Positions 28,495 through 44,300 are shown, counted from the first letter of the stretch. The stretch is 64,000 bases of DNA from Cladorhizidae sp. MBARI D1340-BT2 (GCA_028752905.1 JAQNBH010000003.1:37942472-38006471); one strand, 5' to 3'. Numbers and translations: made by a program. The notes: a model not told the origin generated them from the sequence alone.

Positions 28495-31400
28495 AGTTAT
28501 ACACCTAGTATGGTTATACACCTAGCATGGTTATATACCTAGCATGGTTATATACCTAGCATGGTTATATACCTAGCATGGTTATATACCTAGCATGGTT
28601 ATACACCTAGCATGGTTATACAATTAGTATGGTTATACACCTAGCATGGTTATATACCTAGCATACTTATACACCTAGCATGGTTATACACCTAGCATGG
28701 TTATATACCTAGCATGGTTATACACCTAGCATGGTTATACACCTAGCATGGTTATATACCTAGCATGGTTATATACCTAGCATGGTTATATACCTAGCAT
28801 GGTTATATACCTAGCATGGTTATATACCTAGCATAGTTATACACCTAGCATGGTTATACAATTAGTATGGTTATACACCTAGCATGGTTATATACCTAGC
28901 ATGGTTATATAACTAGCATGGTTATACACCTAGCATGGTTATACACCTAGCATGGTTATATACCTAGCATGGTTATATACCTAGCATGGTTATATACCTA
29001 GCATGGTTATATACCTAGCATGGTTATATACCTAGCATAGTTATACACCTAGCATGGTTATACAATTAGCATGGTTATACACCTAGCATGGTTATATACC
29101 TAGCATGGTTATATACCTAGCATAGTTATACACCTAGCATGGTTATACACCTAGCGTGGTTATACACCTAGCATGGTTATATACCTAGCATGGTTATATA
29201 CCTAGCATGGTTATATACCTAGCATGGTTATATACCTAGCATAGTTATACACCTAGCATGCTTATACAATTAGCATGCTTATACAATTGGCATGGATATA
29301 CACCTAGCATGGTTATATACCTAGCATAGTTATACACTTAGCATGGTTATACACCTATCATGGTTATATACCTAGCATGGTTATATACCTAGCATGGTTA
29401 TATACCTAGCATAGTTATATACCTAGCATAGTTATACACCTTGCATGGTTATACAATTAGCATGGTTATACACCTAGCATGGTTATATACCTAGCATAGT
29501 TATACACCTAGCATGGTTATACACCTAGCATGGTTATATACCTAGCATGGTTATATACCTAGCATGGTTATATACCTAGCATGGTTATACACCTAGCATG
29601 GTTATATACCTAGCATGGTTATATACCTAGCATGGTTATATACCTAGCATGGTTATATACCTAGCATAGTTATACACCTAGCATGGTTATACAATTAGCA
29701 TGGTTATACACCTAGCATGGTTATATACCTAGCATAGTTATACAACTAGCATGGTTATACACCTAGCATGGTTATACACCTAGCATGGTTGTACACCTAG
29801 CAAGGTTATACACCTAGCATGGTTATATACCTAGCATGGTTATATACCTAGCATGGTTGTATACCTAGCATGGTTATACACCTAGCATGGTTATATACCT
29901 AGCATGGTTATATACCTAGCATGGTTACATACCTAGCATGGTTATATACCTAGCATAGTTATACACCTAGCATGGTTATACAATTAGCATGGTTATACAC
30001 CTAGCATGGTTATATACCTAGCATAGTTATACACCTAGCATGGTTATACACCTAGCATGGTTATATACCTAGCATGGTTATACACCTAGCAAGGTTATAC
30101 ACCTAGCATGGTTATATACCTAGCATCATGGTTATACACCTAGCATGGTTATATACCTAACTTGGTTATACACCTAGCATGGTTATAATTATACCTAGCA
30201 TGGTTATATACCTAGCATGGTTATACACCTAGCATGGTTATATACCTAGCATAGTTATACACCTAGTATGGTTATACACCTAGAATGGTTATATACCTAG
30301 CATGGTTATATACCTAGCATGGTTATATACCTAGCATGATTATATACCTAGCATGGTTATATACCTAGCATAGTTATACACCTAGCATGGTTATACACCT
30401 AGCATGGTTATACACCTAGCATGGTTATATACATAGCATGGTTATATACCTAGCATGGTTATATACCTAGCATGGTTATATACCTAGCATAGTTATACAC
30501 CTAGCATGCTTATACAATTAGCATGGTTATACACCTAGCATGGTTATATACCTAGCATAGTTATACACTTAGCATGGTTATACACCTATCATGGTTATAT
30601 ACCTAGCATGGTTATATACCTAGCATGGTTATATACCTAGCATGGTTATATACCTAGCATAGTTATACACCTAGCATGGTTATACAATTAGCATGGTTAT
30701 ACACCTAGCATGGTTATATACCTAGCATAGTTATACACCTAGCATGGTTATACACCGAGCATGGTTATATACCTAGCATGGTTATATACCTAGCATGGTT
30801 ATATACCTAGCATGGTTATACACCTAGCATGGTTATATACCTAGTATGGTTATATACCTAGCATGGTTATATACCTTGCATGGTTATATATCTGGCATAG
30901 TTATACACCTAGCATGGTTATACAATTAGCATGGTTATACACCTAGCATGGTTATATACCTAGCATGGTTATATACCTAGCATGGTTATATACCTAGCAT
31001 GGTTATACACCTAGCATGGTTATATACCTAGCATGGTTATACACCTAGCATGGTTATATACCTAGCATGGTTATATACCTAGCATATTTATACACCTAGC
31101 ATGGTTATACAATTAACATGGTTATACACCTAGCATGATTATATACCTAGCATGGTTATATACCTAGCATGGTTATATACCTAGCATGGTTATATACCTA
31201 GCATAGTTATACACCTAGCATGGTTATACAATTAGCATGGTTATACACCTAGCATGGTTATATACCTAGCATAGTTATACACCTAGCATGGTTATACACC
31301 GAGCATGGTTATATACCTAGCATGGTTATATATCTAGCATGGTTATATACCTAGCATGGTTATATATCTGGCATAGTTATACACCTAGCATGGTTATACA

Positions 31401-33300
31401 ATTAGCATGGTTATACACCTAGCATGGTTATATACCTAGCATGGTTATATACCTAGCATGGTTATATACCTAGCATGGTTATACACCTAGCATGGTTATA
31501 CAATTAGCATGGTTATACACCTAGCATGGTTATATACCTAGCATAGTTATACACCTAGCATGGTTATACACCTAGCATGGTTATATACCTAGCATGTTTA
31601 TACACCTAGCAAGGTTATACACCTAGCATGGTTATATACCTAGCATCATGGTTATACACCTAGCATGGTTATATACCTAGCTTGGTTATACACCTAGCAT
31701 GGTTATAATTATACCTAGCATGGTTATATACCTAGCGTGGTTATACACCTAGCATGGTTATATACCTAGCATAGTTATACACCTAGCATGGTTATACACC
31801 TAGCATGGTTATATACCTAGCATGGTTATATACCTAGCATAGTTATATACCTAGCATAGTTATACACCTTGCATGGTTATACAATTAGCATGGTTATACA
31901 CCTAGCATGGTTATATACCTAGCATAGTTATACACCTAGCATGGTTATACACCTAGCATGGTTATATACCTAGCATGGTTATATACCTAGCATGGTTATA
32001 TACCTAGCATGGTTATACACCTAGCATGGTTATATACCTAGCATGGTTATATACCTAGCATGGTTATATACCTAGCATGGTTATATACCTAGCATAGTTA
32101 TACACCTAGCATGGTTATACAATTAGCATGGTTATACACCTAGCATGGTTATATACCTAGCATAGTTATACACCTAGCATGGTTATACACCTAGAATGGT
32201 TATACACCTAGCATGGTTGTACACCTAGCAAGGTTATACACCTAGCATGGTTATATACCTAGCATGGTTATATACCTAGCATGGTTGTATACCTAGCATG
32301 GTTATACACCTAGCATGGTTATATACCTAGCATGGTTATATACCTAGCATGGTTATATACCTAGCATGGTTATATACCTAGCATAGTTATACACCTAGCA
32401 TGGTTATACAATTAGCATGGTTATACACCTAGCATGGTTATATACCTAGCATAGTTATACACCTAGCATGGTTATACACCTAGCATGGTTATATACCTAG
32501 CTTGGTTATACACCTAGCATGGTTATAATTATACCTAGCATGGTTATATACCTAGCATGGTTATACACCTAGCATGGTTATATACCTAGCATAGTTATAC
32601 ACCTAGCATGGTTATACACCTAGCATGGTTATATACCTAGCATGGTTATATACTTAGCATGGTTATATACCTAGCATGGTTATATACCTAGCATGGTTAT
32701 ATACCTAGCATGGTTATACACCTAGCATGGTTATATACCTAGCATGGTTATATACCTAGCAAGGTCATACACCTAGCATGGTTATATACTTAGCATGGTT
32801 ATATACCTAGAATGGTTATATACCTAGCATGGTTATATACCTAGCATGGTTATACACCTAGCATGGTTATACAATTAGCATGGTTATACACCTAGCATGG
32901 TTATATACCTAGCATAGTTATACACCTAGCATGGTTATACAATTAGCATGGTTATACACCTAGCATGGTTATATACCTAGCATGGTTATATACCTAGCAT
33001 GGTTATACACCTAGCATGGTTATACAATTAGCATGGTTATACACCTAGCATGGTTATATACCTAGCATAGTTATACACCTAGCATGGTTATACACCTAGC
33101 ATGGTTATATACCTAGCATGGTTATACACCTAGCAAGGTTATACACCTAGCATGGTTATATACCTAGCATCATGGTTATACACCTAGCATGGTTATATAC
33201 CTAGCTTGGTTATACACCTAGCATGGTTATAATTATACCTAGCATGGTTATATACCTAGCGTGGTTATACACCTAGCATGGTTATATACCTAGCATAGTT
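28495..33300. repeat. 4,802-bp HOR, copy 2
   Basis: This is the second copy of the 23.69-28.49 kb unit, in tandem. Markers are at 28,662 (CATACTT), 28,907 (TATAACTAG), 29,285 (AATTGG), 29,789 and 32,217 (TTGTAC), and 30,185, 31,705, 32,525 and 33,229 (ATAATT). Private changes include TACAACTAGC near 29,745 and TTACATACC near 29,926. There is no third copy: after about 33,300 the sequence continues with TATACTTAG and AAGGTCATACACC monomers. Confidence 0.88.
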
Positions 33301-35639
33301 ATACACCTAGCATGGTTATACACCTAGCATGGTTATATACCTAGCATGGTTATATACTTAGCATGGTTATATACCTAGCATGGTTATATACCTAGCATGG
33401 TTATATACCTAGCATGGTTATACACCTAGCATGGTTATATACCTAGCATGGTTATATACCTAGCAAGGTCATACACCTAGCATGGTTATATACTTAGCAT
33501 GGTTATATACCTAGCATGGTTATATACCTAGCATGGTTATATACCTAGCATGGTTATATACCTAGCATGGTTATATACCTAGCATGGTTATATACCTAGC
33601 ATAGTTATACACCTAGCATGCTTATACAATTAGCATGGTTATACACCTAGCATGGTTATATACCTAGCATAGTTATACACTTAGCATGGTTATACACCTA
33701 TCATGGTTATATACCTAGCATGGTTATATACCTAGCATGGTTATATACCTAGCATGGTTATATACCTAGCATAGTTATACACCTAGCATGGTTAAACAAT
33801 TAGCATGGTTATACACCTAGCATGGTTATATACCTAGCATAGTTATACACCTAGCATGGTTATACACCGAGCATGGTTATATACCTAGCATGGTTATATA
33901 TCTAGCATGGTTATATACCTAGCATGGTTATATATCTGGCATAGTTATACACCTAGCATGGTTATACAATTAGCATGGTTATACACCTAGCATGGTTATA
34001 TACCTAGCATGGTTATATACCTAGCATGGTTATATACCTAGCATGGTTATATACCTAGCATGGTTATACACCTAGCATGGTTATATACCTAGCATGGTTA
34101 TATACCTAGCAAGGTCATACACCTAGCATGGTTATATACTTAGCATGGTTATATACCTAGCATGGTTATATACCTAGCATGGTTATATACCTAGCATAGT
34201 TATACACCTAGCATGGTTATACAATTAGCATGGTTATACACCTAGCATGGTTATATACCTAGCATATTTATACACCTAGTATGGTTATACACCTAGCATG
34301 GTTATATACCTAGCATGGTTATATACCTAGCATGGTTATATACCTAGCATGATTATATACCTAGCATAGTTATACACCTAGCATGGTTATACAATTAGCA
34401 TGGTTATACACCTAGCATGGTTATATACCTAGCATGGTTATATACCTAGCATGGTTATATACCTAGCATAGTTATACACCTAGCATGGTTATACACCTAG
34501 CATGGTTATACACCTAGCATGGTTATATACATAGCATGGTTATATACCTAGCATGGTTATATACCTAGCATGGTTATATACCTAGCATAGTTATACACCT
34601 AGCATGCTTATACAATTAGCATGGTTATACACCTAGCATGGTTATATACCTAGCATAGTTATACACTTAGCATGGTTATACACCTATCATGGTTATATAC
34701 CTAGCATGGTTATATACCTAGCATGGTTATATACCTAGCATGGTTATATACCTAGCATAGTTATACACCTAGCATGGTTATACAATTAGCATGGTTATAC
34801 ACCTAGCATGGTTATATACCTAGCATAGTTATACACCTAGCATGGTTATACACCGAGCATGGTTATATACCTAGCATGGTTATATACCTAGCATGGTTAT
34901 ATACCTAGCATGGTTATACACCTAGCATGGTTTTACAATTAGCATGGTTATACACCTAGCATGGTTATATACCTAGCATGGTTATATACCTAGCATGGTT
35001 ATATACCTAGCATGGTTATACACCTAGCATGGTTATATACCTAGCATGGTTATACACCTAGCATGGTTATATACCTAGCATGGTTATATACCTAGCATAT
35101 TTATACACCTAGCATGGTTATACAATTAACATGGTTATACACCTAGCATGATTATATACCTAGCATGGTTATATACCTAGCATGGTTATATACCTACATG
35201 TTTATATACCTAGCATAGTTATACACCTAGCATGGTTATACAATTAGCATGGTTATACACCTAGCATGGTTATATACCTAGCATAGTTATACACCTAGCA
35301 TGGTTATACACCGAGCATGGTTATATACCTAGCATGGTTATATATCTAGCATGGTTATATACCTAGCATGGTTATATATCTAGCATAGTTATACACCTAG
35401 CATGGTTATACAATTAGCATGGTTATACACCTAGCATGGTTATATACCTAGCATGGTTATATACCTAGCATGGTTATATACCTAGCATGGTTATACACCT
35501 AGCATGGTTATATACCTAGCATGGTTATATACCTAGCATGGTTATATACCTAGCATGGTTATATACCTAGCATATTTATACACCTAGCATGGTTATACAA
35601 TTAACATGGTTATACACCTAACATGGTTATATACCTAGC

Positions 35640-36300
35640 ATAGCTATACACCTAGCATGGTTATATACCTAGCATGGTTATATACCTAGCATGGTTATAT
35701 ACCTAGCATGGTTATATACCTAGCATGGTTATACACCTAGCATGGTTATATACCTAGCATGGTTATATACCTAGCATAGTTATACACCTAGCATGGTTAT
35801 ATACCTAGCTTGGTTATACACCTAGCATGATTATAATTATACCTAGCATGGTTATATACCTAGCGTGGTTATACACCTAGCATGGTTATATACCTAGCAT
35901 AGTTATACACCTAGCATGGTTATACACCTAGCATGGTTATATACCTAGCATGGTTATATTCTTAGCATGGTTATATACCTTGCATGGTTATATACCTAGC
36001 ATGGTTATATACCTAGCATGGTTATACACCTAGCATGGTTATATACCTAGCATGGTTATATACCTAGCAAGGTCATACACCTAGCATGGTTATATACTTA
36101 GCATGGTTATATACCTAGCATGGTTATATACCTAGCATGGTTATATACCTAGCATAGTTATACACCTAGCATGGTTATACAATTAGCTACCTAGCATAGT
36201 TATACACCTAGTATGGTTATACACCTAGCATGGTTATATACCTAGCATGGTTATATACCTAGCATGGTTATATACCTAGCATGATTATATACCTAGCATA
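35640..36300. repeat. Segment with a distant copy at 49.0-49.7 kb
   Basis: TATTCTTAG at 35,957, ATAATT at 35,833 and GCTACC at 36,186 match 49,344, 49,220 and 49,573, all at 13,387 bp. To the left the offset becomes 13,370 (TAGCTATACACC 35,641 to 49,011), one monomer less. The HOR copies between the two, at about 40 and 44 kb, lack TATTCTTAG and the GCTACC monomer. The closest relatives are therefore not neighbours. Confidence 0.8.
36173..36197. repeat. 25-bp monomer (+8), GCTACCTAGC type
   Basis: An N monomer runs into the end of a T monomer (ATTAGCTACCTAGCAT), adding 8 bp. This looks like a deletion junction that removed most of the following monomers. GCTACC recurs at 49,573, 53,680, 58,031 and 62,575, at spacings of 4,107, 4,351 and 4,544 bp. 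It is a good marker of the right third of the window, and its only other copy is the one here. Confidence 0.9.
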
Positions 36301-36340
36301 GTTATACACCTAGCATGGTTATACAATTAGCATGGTTATA

Positions 36341-39300
36341 CATCTTGCATGGTTATATACCTAGCATAGTTATACACCTAGCATGGTTATACACCTAGCA
36401 TGGTTATACACCTAGCATGGTTGTACACCTAGCAAGGTTATACACCTAGCATGGTTATATACCTAGCATGGTTATATACCTAGCATGGTTGTATACCTAG
36501 CATGGTTATACACCTAGCATGGTTATATACCTAGCATGGTTATATACCTAGCATGGTTATATACCTAGCATGGTTATATACCTAGCATAGTTATACACCT
36601 AGCATGGTTATACAATTAGCATGGTTATACACCTAGCATGGTTATATACCTAGCATAGTTATACACCTAGCATGGTTATACACCTAGCATGGTTATATAC
36701 CTAGCATGGTTATACACCTAGCAAGGTTATACACCTAGCATGGTTATATACCTAGCATCATGGTTATACACCTAGCATGGTTATATACCTAGCTTGGTTA
36801 TACACCTAGCATGGTTATAATTATACCTAGCATGGTTATATACCTAGCATGGTTATACACCTAGCATGGTTATATACCTAGCATAGTTATACACCTAGCA
36901 TGGTTATACACCTAGCATGGTTATATACCTAGCATGGTTATATACTTAGCATGGTTATATACCTAGCATGGTTATATACCTAGCATGGTTATATACCTAG
37001 CATGGTTATACACCTAGCATGGTTATATACCTAGCATGGTTATATACCTAGCAAGGTCATACACCTAGCATGGTTATATACTTAGCATGGTTATATACCT
37101 AGCATGGTTATATACCTAGCATGGTTATATACCTAGCATGGTTATACACCTAGCATGGTTATACAATTAGCATGGTTATACACCTAGCATGGTTATATAC
37201 CTAGCATAGTTATACACCTAGCATGGTTATACAATTAGCATGGTTATACACCTAGCATGGTTATATACCTAGCATGGTTATATACCTAGCATGGTTATAC
37301 ACCTAGCATGGTTATACAATTAGCATGGTTATACACCTAGCATGGTTATATACCTAGCATAGTTATACACCTAGCATGGTTATACACCTAGCATGGTTAT
37401 ATACCTAGCATGGTTATACACCTAGCAAGGTTATACAGCTAGCATGGTTATATACCTAGCATCATGGTTATACACCTAGCATGGTTATATACCTAGCTTG
37501 GTTATACACCTAGCATGGTTATAATTATACCTAGCATGGTTATATACCTAGCGTGGTTATACACCTAGCATGGTTATATACCTAGCATAGTTATACACCT
37601 AGCATGGTTATACACCTAGCATGGTTATATACCTAGCATGGTTATATACTTAGCATGGTTATATACCTAGTATGGTTATATACCTAGCATGGTTATATAC
37701 CTAGCATGGTTATACACCTAGCATGGTTATATACCTAGCATGGTTATATACCTAGCAAGGTCATACACCTAGCATGGTTATATACTTAGCATGGTTATAT
37801 ACCTAGCATGGTTATATACCTAGCATGGTTATATACCTAGCATAGTTATACACCTAGCATGGTTATACAATTAGCATGGTTATACACCTAGCATGGTTAT
37901 ATACCTAGCATAGTTATACACCTAGTATGGTTATACACCTAGCATGGTTATATACCTAGCATGGTTATATACCTAGCATTGTTATATACCTAGCATGATT
38001 ATATACCTAGCATAGTTATACACCTAGCATGGTTATACAATTAGCATGGTTATACACCTAGCATGGTTATATACCTAGCATGGTTATATACCTAGCATGG
38101 TTATATACCTAGCATAGTTATACACCTAGCATGGTTATACACCTAGCATGGTTATACACCTAGCATGGTTATATACTTAGCATGGTTATATACCTAGCAT
38201 GGTTATATACCTAGCATGGTTATATACCTAGCATAGTTATACACCTAGCACGCTTATACAATTAGCATGGTTATACACCTAGCATGGTTATATACCTAGC
38301 ATAGTTATACACTTAGCATGGTTATACACCTATCATGGTTATATACCTAGCATGGTTATATACCTAGCATGGTTATATACCTAGCATGGTTATATACCTA
38401 GCATAGTTATACACCTAGCATGGTTATACAATTAGCATGGTTATACACCTAGCATGGTTATATACCTAGCATAGTTATACACCTAGCATGGTTATACACC
38501 GAGCATGGTTATATACCTAGCATGGTTATATACCTAGCATAGTTATACACCTAGCATGGTTATACACCTAGCATGGTTATACACCTAGCATGGTTATATA
38601 CCTAGCATGGTTATATACCTAGCATGGTTATACACCTAGCATCGTTATATACCTAGCATGGTTATATACCTAGCATGGTTATATACCTAGCATGGTTATA
38701 TACCTAGCATAGTTATACACCTAGCATGGTTATACAATTAGCATGGTTATACTCCTAGCATGGTTATATACCTAGCATAGTTATACACCTAGCATGGTTA
38801 TACACCTAGCATGGTTATACACCTAGCATGGTTGTACACCTAGCAAGGTTATACACCTAGCATGGTTATACACCTAGCATGGTTATACAATTAGCATGGT
38901 TATACATCTTGCATGGTTATATACCTAGCATAGTTATACACCTAGCATGGTTATACACCTAGCATGGTTATACACCTAGCATGGTTGTACACCTAGCAAG
39001 GTTATACACCTAGCATGGTTATATACCTAGCATGGTTATATACCTAGCATGGTTGTATACCTAGCATGGTTATACACCTAGCATGGTTATATACCTAGCA
39101 TGGTTATATACCTAGCATGGTTATATACCTAGCATGGTTATATACCTAGCATAGTTATACACCTAGCATGGTTATACAATTAGCATGGTTATACACCTAG
39201 CATGGTTATATACCTAGCATAGTTATACACCTAGCATGGTTATACACCTAGCATGGTTATATACCTAGCATGGTTATACACCTAGCAAGGTTATACACCT

Positions 39301-41330
39301 AGCATGGTTATATACCTAGCATCATGGTTATACACCTAGCATGGTTATATACGCTTGGTTATACACCTAGCATGGTTATAATTATACCTAGCATGGTTAT
39401 ATACCTAGCATGGTTATACACCTAGCATGGTTATATACCTAGCATAGTTATACACCTAGCATGGTTATACACCTAGCATGGTTATATACCTAGCATGGTT
39501 ATATACTTAGCATGGTTATATACCTAGCATGGTTATATACCTAGCATGGTTATATACCTAGCATGGTTATACACCTAGCATGGTTATATACCTAGCATGG
39601 TTATATACCTAGCATGGTTATACACCTAGCATGGTTATACAATTAGCATGGTTATACACCTAGCATGGTTATATACCTAGCATAGTTATACACCTAGCAT
39701 GGTTATACAATTAGCATGGTTATACACCTAGCATGGTTATATACCTAGCATGGTTATATACCTAGCATGGTTATACACCTAGCATGGTTATACAATTAGC
39801 ATGGTTATACACCTAGCATGGTTATATACCTAACATAGTTATACACCTAGCATGGTTATACACCTAGCATGGTTATATACCTAGCATGGTTATACACCTA
39901 GCAAGGTTATACACCTAGCATGGTTATATACCTAGCATCATGGTTATACACCTAGCATGGTTATATACCTAGCTTGGTTATACACCTAGCATGGTTATAA
40001 TTATACCTAGCATGGTTATATACCTAGCGTGGTTATACACCTAGCATGGTTATATACCTAGCATAGTTATACACCTAGCATGGTTATACACCTAGCATGG
40101 TTATATACCTAGCATGGTTATATACTTAGCATGGTTATATACCTAGTATGGTTATATACCTAGCATGGTTATATACCTAGCATGGTTATACACCTAGCAT
40201 GGTTATATACCTAGCATGGTTATATACCTAGCAAGGTCATACACCTAGCATGGTTATATACTTAGCATGGTTATATACCTAGCATGGTTATATACCTAGC
40301 ATGGTTATATACCTAGCATAGTTATACACCTAGCATGGTTATACAATTAGCATGGTTATACACCTAGCATGGTTATATACCTAGCATAGTTATACACCTA
40401 GTATGGTTATACACCTAGCATGGTTATATACCTAGCATGGTTATATACCTAGCATTGTTATATACCTAGCATGATTATATACCTAGCATAGTTATACACC
40501 TAGCATGGTTATACAATTAGCATGGTTATACACCTAGCATGGTTATATACCTAGCATGGTTATATACCTAGCATGGTTATATACCTAGCATAGTTATACA
40601 CCTAGCATGGTTATACACCTAGCATGGTTATACACCTAGCATGGTTATATACTTAGCATGGTTATATACCTAGCATGGTTATATACCTAGCATGGTTATA
40701 TACCTAGCATAGTTATACACCTAGCACGCTTATACAATTAGCATGGTTATACACCTAGCATGGTTATATACCTAGCATAGTTATACACTTAGCATGGTTA
40801 TACACCTATCATGGTTATATACCTAGCATGGTTATATACCTAGCATGGTTATATACCTAGCATGGTTATATACCTAGCATAGTTATACACCTAGCATGGT
40901 TATACAATTAGCATGGTTATACACCTAGCATGGTTATATACCTAGCATAGTTATACACCTAGCATGGTTATACACCGAGCATGGTTATATACCTAGCATG
41001 TTTATATACCTAGCATAGTTATACACCTAGCATGGTTATACACCTAGCATGGTTATATACCTAGCATGGTTATATACCTAGCATGGTTATATACCTAGCA
41101 TGGTTATACACCTAGCATCGTTATATACCTAGCATGGTTATATACCTAGCATGGTTATATACCTAGCATGGTTATATACCTAGCATAGTTATACACCTAG
41201 CATGGTTATACAATTAGCATGGTTATACACCTAGCATGGTTATATACCTAGCATAGTTATACACCTAGCATGGTTATACACCTAGCATGGTTGTACACCT
41301 AGCAAGGTTATACACCTAGCATGGTTATAC
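36341..41330. repeat. Approximately 2.5-kb tandem HOR copies
   Basis: CATCTTGCAT at 36,341 matches 38,905, and TTGTAC at 36,421 matches 38,985, both 2,564 bp. ATAATT at 36,817 matches 39,378 (2,561, because of a 3-bp loss at 39,343). A second series gives 2,476 bp: ATAATT 37,521 to 39,997, CACGCTTA 38,251 to 40,727, and CATCGTT about 38,640 to 41,116. TTGTAC 38,832 to 41,291 is 2,459, one monomer less. Two TTGTAC monomers only 153 bp (9 monomers) apart, at 38,832 and 38,985, mark the joint between copies, where the expected TTGTATACC monomer is missing. Confidence 0.82.
39343..39356. repeat. 14-bp monomer (-3)
   Basis: The monomer reads GGTTATATACGCTT, lacking CTA from CCTAGCTT. The parental copy 2,564 bp upstream has the full GCTTGG monomer, so the loss is private to this copy. 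It creates one of the few CpGs in the array. Confidence 0.87.
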
Positions 41331-44300
41331 ACCTAGCATGGTTATATACCTAGCATAGTTATACACCTAGTATGGTTATACACCTAGCATGGTTATATAC
41401 CTAGCATGGTTATATACCTAGCATGGTTATATACCTAGCATGATTATATACCTAGCATAGTTATACACCTAGCATGGTTATACAATTAGCATGGTTATAC
41501 ACCTAGTATTGTTATATACCTAGCATGGTTATATACCTAGCATGGTTATATACCTAGCATAGTTATACACCTAGCATGGTTATACACCTAGCATGGTTAT
41601 ACACCTAGCATGGTTATATACATAGCATGGTTATATACCTAGCATGGTTATATACCTAGCATGGTTATATACCTAGCATAGTTATACACCTAGCATGCTT
41701 ATACAATTAGCATGGTTATACACCTAGCATGGTTATATACCTAGCATAGTTATACACTTAGCATGGTTATACACCTATCATGGTTATATACCTAGCATGG
41801 TTATATACCTAGCATGGTTATATACCTAGCATGGTTATATACCTAGCATAGTTATACACCTAGCATGGTTATACACCGAGCATGGTTATATACCTAGCAT
41901 GGTTATATACCTAGCATGGTTATATACCTAGCATGGTTATACACCTAGCATGGTTATATACCTAGTATGGTTATATACCTAGCATGGTTATATACCTAGC
42001 ATGGTTATATATCTGGCATAGTTATACACCTAGCATGGTTATACAATTAGCATGGTTATACACCTAGCATGGTTATATACCTAGCATGGTTATATACCTA
42101 GCATGGTTATATACCTAGCATGGTTATACACCTAGCATGGTTATATACCTAGCATGGTTATACACCTAGCATGGTTATATACCTAGCATGGTTATATACC
42201 TAGCATATTTATACACCTAGCATGGTTATACAATTAACATGGTTATACACCTAGCATGATTATATACCTAGCATGGTTATATACCTAGCATGGTTATATA
42301 CCTAGCATGGTTATATACCTAGCATAGTTATACACCTAGCATGGTTATACAATTAGCATGGTTATACACCTAGCATGGTTATATACCTAGCATAGTTATA
42401 CACCTAGCATGGTTATACACCGAGCATGGTTATATACCTAGCATGGTTATATATCTAGCATGGTTATATACCTAGCATGGTTATATATCTGGCATAGTTA
42501 TACACCTAGCATGGTTATACAATTAGCATGGTTATACACCTTGCATGGTTATATACCTAGCATGGTTATATACCTAGCATGGTCATATACCTAGCATGGT
42601 TATACACCTAGCATGGTTATACAATTAGCATGGTTATACACCTAGCATGTTTATATACCTAGCATAGTTATACACCTAGCATGGTTATACACCTAGCATG
42701 GTTATATACCTAGCATGGTTATACACCTAGCAAGGTTATACACCTAGCATGGTTATATACCTAGCATCATGGTTATACACATAGCATGGTTATATACCTA
42801 GCTTGGTTATACACCTAGCATGGTTATAATTATACCTAGCATGGTTATATACCTAGCGTGGTTATACACCTAGCATGGTTATATACCTAGCATAGTTATA
42901 CACCTAGCATGGTTATACACCTAGCATGGTTATATACCTAGCATGGTTATATACTTAGCATGGTTATATACCTAGCATGGTTATATACCTAGCATGGTTA
43001 TATACCTAGCATTGTTATACACCTAGCATGGTTATATACCTAGCATGGTTATATACCTAGCAAGGTCATACACCTAGCATGGTTATATACTTAGCATGGT
43101 TATATACCTAGCATGGTTATATACCTAGCATGGTTATATACCTAGCATAGTTATACACCTAGCATGGTTATACAATTAGCATGGTTATACACCTAGCATG
43201 GTTATATACCTAGCATAGTTATACACCTAGTATGGTTATACACCTAGCATGGTTATATACCTAGCATGGTTATATACCTAGCATGGTTATATACCTAGCA
43301 TGATTATATACCTAGCATAGTTATACACCTAGCATGGTTATACAATTAGCATGGTTATACACCTAGCATGGTTATATACCTAGCATGGTTATATACCTAG
43401 CATAGTTATACACCTAGCATGGTTATACACCTAGCATGGTTATACACCTAGCATGTTTATATACATAGCATGGTTATATACCTAGCATGGTTATATACCT
43501 AGCATGGTTATATACCTAACATAGTTATACACCTAGCATGCTTATACAATTAGCATGGTTATACAACTAGCATGGTTATATACCTAGCATAGTTATACAC
43601 TTAGCATGGTTATACACCTATCATGGTTATATACCTAGCATGGTTATATACCTAGCATGGTTATATACCTAGCATGGTTATATACCTAGCATAGTTATAC
43701 ACCTAGCATGGTTATACAATTAGCATGGTTATACACCTAGCATGGTTATATACCTAGCATAGTTATACACCTAGCATGGTTATACACCGAGCATGGTTAT
43801 ATACCTAGCATGGTTATATACCTAGCATGGTTATATACCTAGCATGGTTATACACCTAGCATGGTTATATACCTAGTATGGTTATATACCTAGCATGGTT
43901 ATATACCTAGCATGGTTATATATCTGGAATAGTTATACACCTAGCATAGTTATACACCTAGCATGGTTATACAATTAGCATGGTTATACACCTAGCATGG
44001 TTATATACCTAGCATGGTTATATACCTAGCATGGTTATATACCTAGCATGGTTATACACCTAGCATGGTTATATACCTAGCATGGTTATACACCTAGCAT
44101 GGTTATATACCTAGCATGGTTATATACCTAGCATATTTATACACCTAGCATGGTTATACAATTAACATGGTTATACACCTAGCATGATTATATACCTAGC
44201 ATGGTTGATTATATACCTAGCATGGTTATATACCTAGCATGGTTATATACCTAGCATGGTTATATACCTAGCATAGTTATACACCTAGCATGGTTATACA

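Larger units (their letters stand above)
33300..36340. repeat. Mosaic array segment between HOR blocks
   Basis: Only 17-bp monomers, but no clean tandem HOR that I could tile. It contains the AAGGTCATACACC group (about 33,464 and 34,110), the CTATCAT group (about 33,700 and 34,684), a private TTTTACAATT monomer near 34,931 and a 16-bp monomer at 35,184-35,199. Its right part, about 35.6-36.3 kb, matches 49.0-49.7 kb (see the separate entry). Confidence 0.7.

Noticed and set aside
36173..36197. GCTACC junction as a transposon insertion or excision footprint
   Set aside because: There is no target-site duplication or foreign sequence. It is explained by joining two monomers out of register.
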